In this document: positions 40,001-46,000 of the stretch, piece by piece
Layout: the number at the start of each line of letters is the position of its first letter
Position numbering within the stretch: the stretch's first letter is position 1
DNA from: Cardinalis cardinalis
Lineage: Eukaryota > Chordata > Aves > Passeriformes > Cardinalidae
Assembly: GCA_014549065.1 (NCBI GenBank)
Contig: JACDOX010000389.1
Location: 376,854-440,853, forward strand
Length of the DNA: 64,000 nt
Direction: 5' to 3'
Made by a program: the position numbers and the translations under genes
Notes under the pieces: generated by a model
What the model saw: only the letters and a program-made list of their open reading frames with translations
Databases searched by the model: none
What the model was told of the DNA's origin: nothing

Positions 40001-43000
40001 TCAGCTCTTATATCAAATGNTTTCAAGCAGCCCTCCAGACCTTTCTGGTACTTGGGCTCCAAGTCATTTTGTATCCAAATACATATCTTTTTACTAATGC
40101 AGGAATTAAATAAAATGTATTTCTCATTATAGCTGTTATATTCACATGCTGAATCCACAGAAGAGGCAATGGTGCTGGCTAGGAAGGTGCCTTATTCATG
40201 CAACCTCCTTGCAGAGCAGAACAGACTTTCATTGTACATGCTAATATACCCTCAGTTTCTTGCTCTTAATACAGTGAATTTGCACTGGGGTGAAGGTGCA
40301 TTGGAGCCAGCCCCATCACAGAGCACTGGCACTTTGGAGGGTGCCTGCTGTTGGGCTGGAATACTGCTGTTCATTTCCTCAGTGATTAAACTGATGTCTT
40401 ATGATGGTTGTGGCACTTTCCAGGAGTGGCTGCAGGAAGTGGGCACCTCATCCTGTGGAGGTTGAGGCCATCTTACAGAACAACACTAAGATCTCACACA
40501 AGATTTGCTTCCCCAACGAAACAGAACTGGTGAGCACTTACTTGTTTTCCCAGCCTTGACCGTTATTGCAGCCATGNTGTGCTCATCCAGGAGCACGTGT
40601 GAAGACATTCAATATTCTTATTTCTTACTCTCCTCCGTGTAACAAGAGTCTTGTTATCTCATAGACATTTGATGTGGGAACAAACACCAAAATCCAGACT
40701 CTGTGTCAGAACATTGCTTCCAAATTGCAGCTGCACTCCTGGGAAGGTTTCAGCCTCTTTGTGAAGATTGCAGACAAGGTAACTCCATCTTGACTCTGGC
40801 AGGGTAGCCANGCTGCCCCTCCTCTCTTAATATATATTTATTACTAAGTAATATGTATTTAATTACAAGACACCTCAACAACCACACAAATACATGGACC
40901 AGGTGATTAATGCTTCTGTCTTACTGAGGGGACACAACCTAAACTTGAACTTTTAGCACCTAATAATTATTTTCAGTCTCATGAAGNAGCTGGATGAAGA
41001 TGAAGAGCTTCTATCATTCTGCCAGTACCCAGGTNGCACTAAAAGCAGAGATGCAGGCCTTTCAGCAGCTGCTAGGATGGTTGCATACTCCTGGATTCAG
41101 CCCTTTCTCACNCAGACTTTGCCCAGATGTGCTGCACATGTACAGTGCCCACTAGGACTAGGGAAAGCAGGGGCAACCAGCACCAATTAATCACTTTCTG
41201 GTTTGTTGGGAGCCTGCGTTGCCTGAGCTGAAGCTTGGGCTGCTCTCTCACTGAGAGGTCCCTTCTCTCTGATTAAAGCGAAAGCAGCACTGAGCCCTAG
41301 CACAGGGAGATTCTGGGGTGCTGCCTTCCTGAAAAGAGAAACCCAGTATGTAACAACACTTTACAAAGAGAAGAAGACTGGGAATAAGCTAGGCATCTTC
41401 AGCTTGACTTCAATAAGCAACAGAAGATGCAATAAAGACCCCCATATGAAATACAAGTAAATTGGGCCTTTCTCCTCCTATTTTTCTACTTCTTTCCTGC
41501 TATAAGTCTGCCCTCTCANTGTAAACAGGGAAAGAAAATTCAGCCTGATACTTGGGTGTGTGGCACAGGCAGTATTTTATGATGTGCTAACTCCTCCTTT
41601 CTCTCCTTCCTTGCTTGGCCTCTGCAGGTGATCAGTCAGAATGAAGCAGACTACTTCTTTGACTCACTAAGGCAGGTGACAGACTGGAACAAAAGGAACA
41701 GGCCAGGAAAAGATGGTAAGGAGAAAGCCAGCATGACAAGAAGCTGCATGAGGTGCTGTGTTGAACTGGAAAGCAGCTGATCCATCGAGTAGGATTCACT
41801 CCATCTTGGGAAGTGTTTGCTAGCAGAGTCTTGTATCATTTTTGTTTCTACATACATGGTTAATGCCTCCACCAGCAGCAACATCCAGTGACCTGATGCA
41901 GCCAAGCACTGGCTATCAAAAACACCAGAAGATTTCTGGGGGGAGATCTCTCCAGAAATTTGAAATTGGTACAGAAGATTTTTTTGACCTGTTGTATCCA
42001 AAACATACAGCTGGATACATGCAAGTCAGATAGGTTGATCCTCAAATACTAAGCATCAGCCAACACAAGCAAATAGGTTCTTTACAGAGTGTCACTCACA
42101 TTTCTTGAGTTGTTAGAAGATTTTTAACCAGGTTATTACCTGGTGATACCCAAACACATTATGTTGTCAAGGAACCACTTGTTTGAATAAAACAATGTAA
42201 TAACAACAGCAATTCCTTGCACTGCACTTACTATCCCACCTTCCCAATGGATAATATACATTTTGAAATCAATATCAAACTCTANCAATTTGTCCTCACC
42301 TTTGCATATTTCAGGACAGCTGAAATTCAACTCCATTAAGCTCTGTCTATGTATCTAAGACCTTCTAACTTCTCTTCCCTCAGCTGATGTAGCTGCTAGG
42401 AGCTCTGAAAATCATAGTTTAAAGATGTGGGTGCACTAAATCACAATTCATTTGTAGAAACACAGCCATCAGGAGATGTATTCACATCTGTGTAAGAGAA
42501 TTTGGGTGTATTGCACACCAGCAAGCAGCTGTCATGAGCACCAAGAACAAACACTCAATGGTAGTCCCTCAACTTCTCCTCCATCTGATCATTGTATGAG
42601 CAGTTTCCAGGAACTGAAAACTGATCATTTGTTTTGTTATCTAAAATGGCTTTTTGTGTTTTTTTTTTAATAATTTTGTTTGTTACTATTAAAACCATAA
42701 TTACTTTTCTAAAGAAATTCACAAGCCATTTAAAAACTGCAGGACTATCAGTGACACAGAGAACACTAACAAGATCTGATCTCCTTAGGGGCTGCTCTGT
42801 CTGTGGCCTACGAGGTGTACTTCATGAGAAAGCTGTGGCTGAATGTCACTCCTGGCAAGGATCTGAAAGCTGATACTATCTTNCATTACCACCAGGTAAG
42901 CAGCTCCCTAAAGAAGAGGCATCTTGTGATACCTTAATTTCTTGTGAGAAATTAAGTCTGTAGGAGTATTGCTGTCTCCCTCTTGAAAGCCTGCATTATG

Positions 43001-46000
43001 GAGCCTCCAGAGGAATACCTCCTCCAGGGGGGACACAGCTCAGCCTCAGAACAGATTTATTTCTCCCAGTGTTCACACCTGAGCTATACTGAACATGTTG
43101 AGAGTACAGCTCCTTTACTTCANTGTACTGTGGAAATGCTTGTCTTGCTTCATAACTCAGAAAATCACAGAAAGTTTTGGTTGGATCTTTAAAGATCATC
43201 CAGAGAACCTTGAGAAGGAGCTGAAAGTTCTTGGGATGTCCTTGTTTGTTTGGCAAGACTTGTGTCCTGATCTCACAAATTTAGAATGTTTAAGTCTATT
43301 CTGTCTGGATTCAGAGCTGGTCTCTTGCAGGAGCTGCCAAAGTACCTCCGAGGCTACCACAAGTGCTCCAAGGATGAAGCTGTGCAGCTGGCAGGGCTGA
43401 TTTATAAAGCGCGCTTCAACAACGACCGCACACAGCTGGCAGCCATCTCCAAAATCCTGAAGGAGCTGGTGCCAGACAATCTGCTCCGAGCAGTGGCACC
43501 AGATGANTGGAAGAAGGTAAGAACATCAGCTTTCATTAGTCATATTGCAGTTACAGAGCTTTAGTAGAGAAAACACACTGACCCACACTACATTTTTGAT
43601 CTGATGGTCTTTGAAAGTACTCTGGAGGGATGGTATTGGATATTGCTGGGTTTGCCAGCAGGATAGCATAGCAAGAGGATTTGCCTCTTACAATCCAGAT
43701 TTTACACACTCTACCAAGATTCTGAGAGATATCTGCAGGCTCGGATGGCTTATCTGAAGTGTGCATCTTTCTTGGAGATACTAATCTATTTCTAGTGCCC
43801 AGAAAAAGAGTTAGAGATAGGAGAGCCAGTGATGGGACNCAGAAGTTGAGGATATTGGACAGAAATAGAAAATTAAGATGTCTCATAAATATTTCTTGGC
43901 AGCAAATCAATTTCCTTGCACCAAGTCCATGCTACTTACGGCAAAAGGCTCNTTTATCCATAAAAATGGCAAGGAGGTTTCAGCAGGTACTTACCACTNA
44001 GTCTGTTGAGGAAAACACAGGACATTCTTTCAAACACGAAGGGAAAATTCACCCTCCATTTTTCAGCCAAAGATGTAATTTGTGTCTGTGGGTGTTGAAC
44101 ACTGGCTTCCTGAGATTTATCTCACGTTGCCCCTGTGCCCTGAAGTCCATTTCCTCGGGCTGCTGGGCTTCCTTCACCCAGCAGAGGAATAAAGAACACT
44201 GGAGGGTTCTGGCTTCACCTTGCCCCATGGCATGGCAGCTGTCTTCATTATCAGTTTTCTGCTGCTGGGGCAAAAAGCCTAATTGTGGTGATGAGCTGAT
44301 GCTGTCTTTAGTGCTAAGGCTAGGCTTTGGAAACCTGCCTGTCTCCAACTCAGCTGCCTTTGTATCCCCTTCTCCTAAACAGAGCATTATTGCAGCATAC
44401 AGTAAACATGAAGATAAAACCGTGGATGAAGCCAAGATTGCTTTCTTGAAAATGATACACCGGTGGCCAACGTTTGGATCAGCCTTTTTTGAGGTGAAGG
44501 TAGGTTTGAAGGCCTGTCTGAGTGGATTTGGTAGTAGATCAGTGCCAAGGGATACAGACTGACTATAATTCCATATCTGAAAGTAAAAATACATTATAAA
44601 GCTGAATTCCTGTAATCTATAGAGGAAAACTCAGTTCCTTCCAAACTGGGAGATGGATTCTTTATCCATTCTAAACTATGCTTGTTGTTTACTGGCAATG
44701 TTGTTGCTCTTGTTANAACACCTCTACTACAATTGTGTAGTAGCTGTAGGGGGCTAAATTGTCCTGTCATTGCTCTCCACAAGAAAATGCTGCCAAATCT
44801 TATCTCTGGCAACTCTTCCCTCAGAACAGAATGGTACTAATCCTCTCATTCTAGAGTGGATATCACCCAAGAATAATTTCCCATGTGTTACCTTTAANTT
44901 CTCCTCATAGGCTCTTAAATGGTTTTCAATCAACCATTAAACCTGTTAACAGAAAGCATAGTAAATAAAGGACCTGATTCTGCTGTCATGTAGCATTTGC
45001 TTAAGTCATCAATATATTTGGCAAAAATGTTTCATTGTTCATTTGGGAAAGAGAACAAGAAGCACTGGACACTGTTACAGGTCACTAGGGCCCTGATACA
45101 GGTAATTTCTCAATTTTCTGCTTACCTTGCTGTGTTACTCATTTGCAGCAAGCCTCGGAGCCCAATTTCCCAGAGATTGTACTNATTGCAATCAACAAGC
45201 AAGGAGTGTCACTGATACATCAGAAGACAAAGGTAACAGCTGCTTCTCACAGGTCCATCTAAGGAAGGATTGAACAGACCCTGATAATTTAGGGACACTG
45301 ATAGGACCTTGCCCAGGAATGGTAGGAGAGGATAGAGGCTCTCTATTCATTTTTTCTGTGTGAAACTGAAGAAAATGTTACTGCCTCAAATCACTTATTT
45401 GCAGTTTCTACTCTGGAAAGGAATAGGATAGAGCATCTCTGAAAAAAGACATGGGAATCATCATAGACCTGGCAAGGTGGTAAGGTCAGGAAGATGGATG
45501 GGCACTGCACCCAGGAACCTGCTTCAGAAAAAATGCTTTGCAGGAAGCCCCAGCTGTCTAAGAGAGCAGGCTGAATGGCCATGTTTAGCTGCAGTCTAAC
45601 CCCAACAGTCTGGTCTTACCAAGGTCTCAGGAAAAGGGAGTATCACTATTTGGTTTCAATAACCAAACAAATTTAAAGTTAGGTTTGGATTATTGTAAAT
45701 CTAATGGCAGTGTGCTAGGACAAAGATCAATATATAGTGAAAGGAAGTCTCATTAGTGTGATTAGGATTTACCTGTTTGGTGAAAATACAATATACCACT
45801 AACCTGAATTCAAGAACTACCTTGATTCACTATTTTTATAAATGAAGTGGGAAAGAACAAGAATTCTCTGGCTCTACAGGTTTTCTTATGTAACAGCCTG
45901 TTTTCATTTGAGAAATGCTGTATAGATCACTTTCTCTCCCCTTACAGGATATTTTAGTAGTCTACCCCTTCAATAAGATCTCCAACTGGAGCAGTGGGAG

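Noticed and set aside
43759..44562. Long 267-codon plus-strand frame
   Set aside because: It overlaps only part of MYO7B exon 44; the rest is intron in open frame with no recognisable domain.
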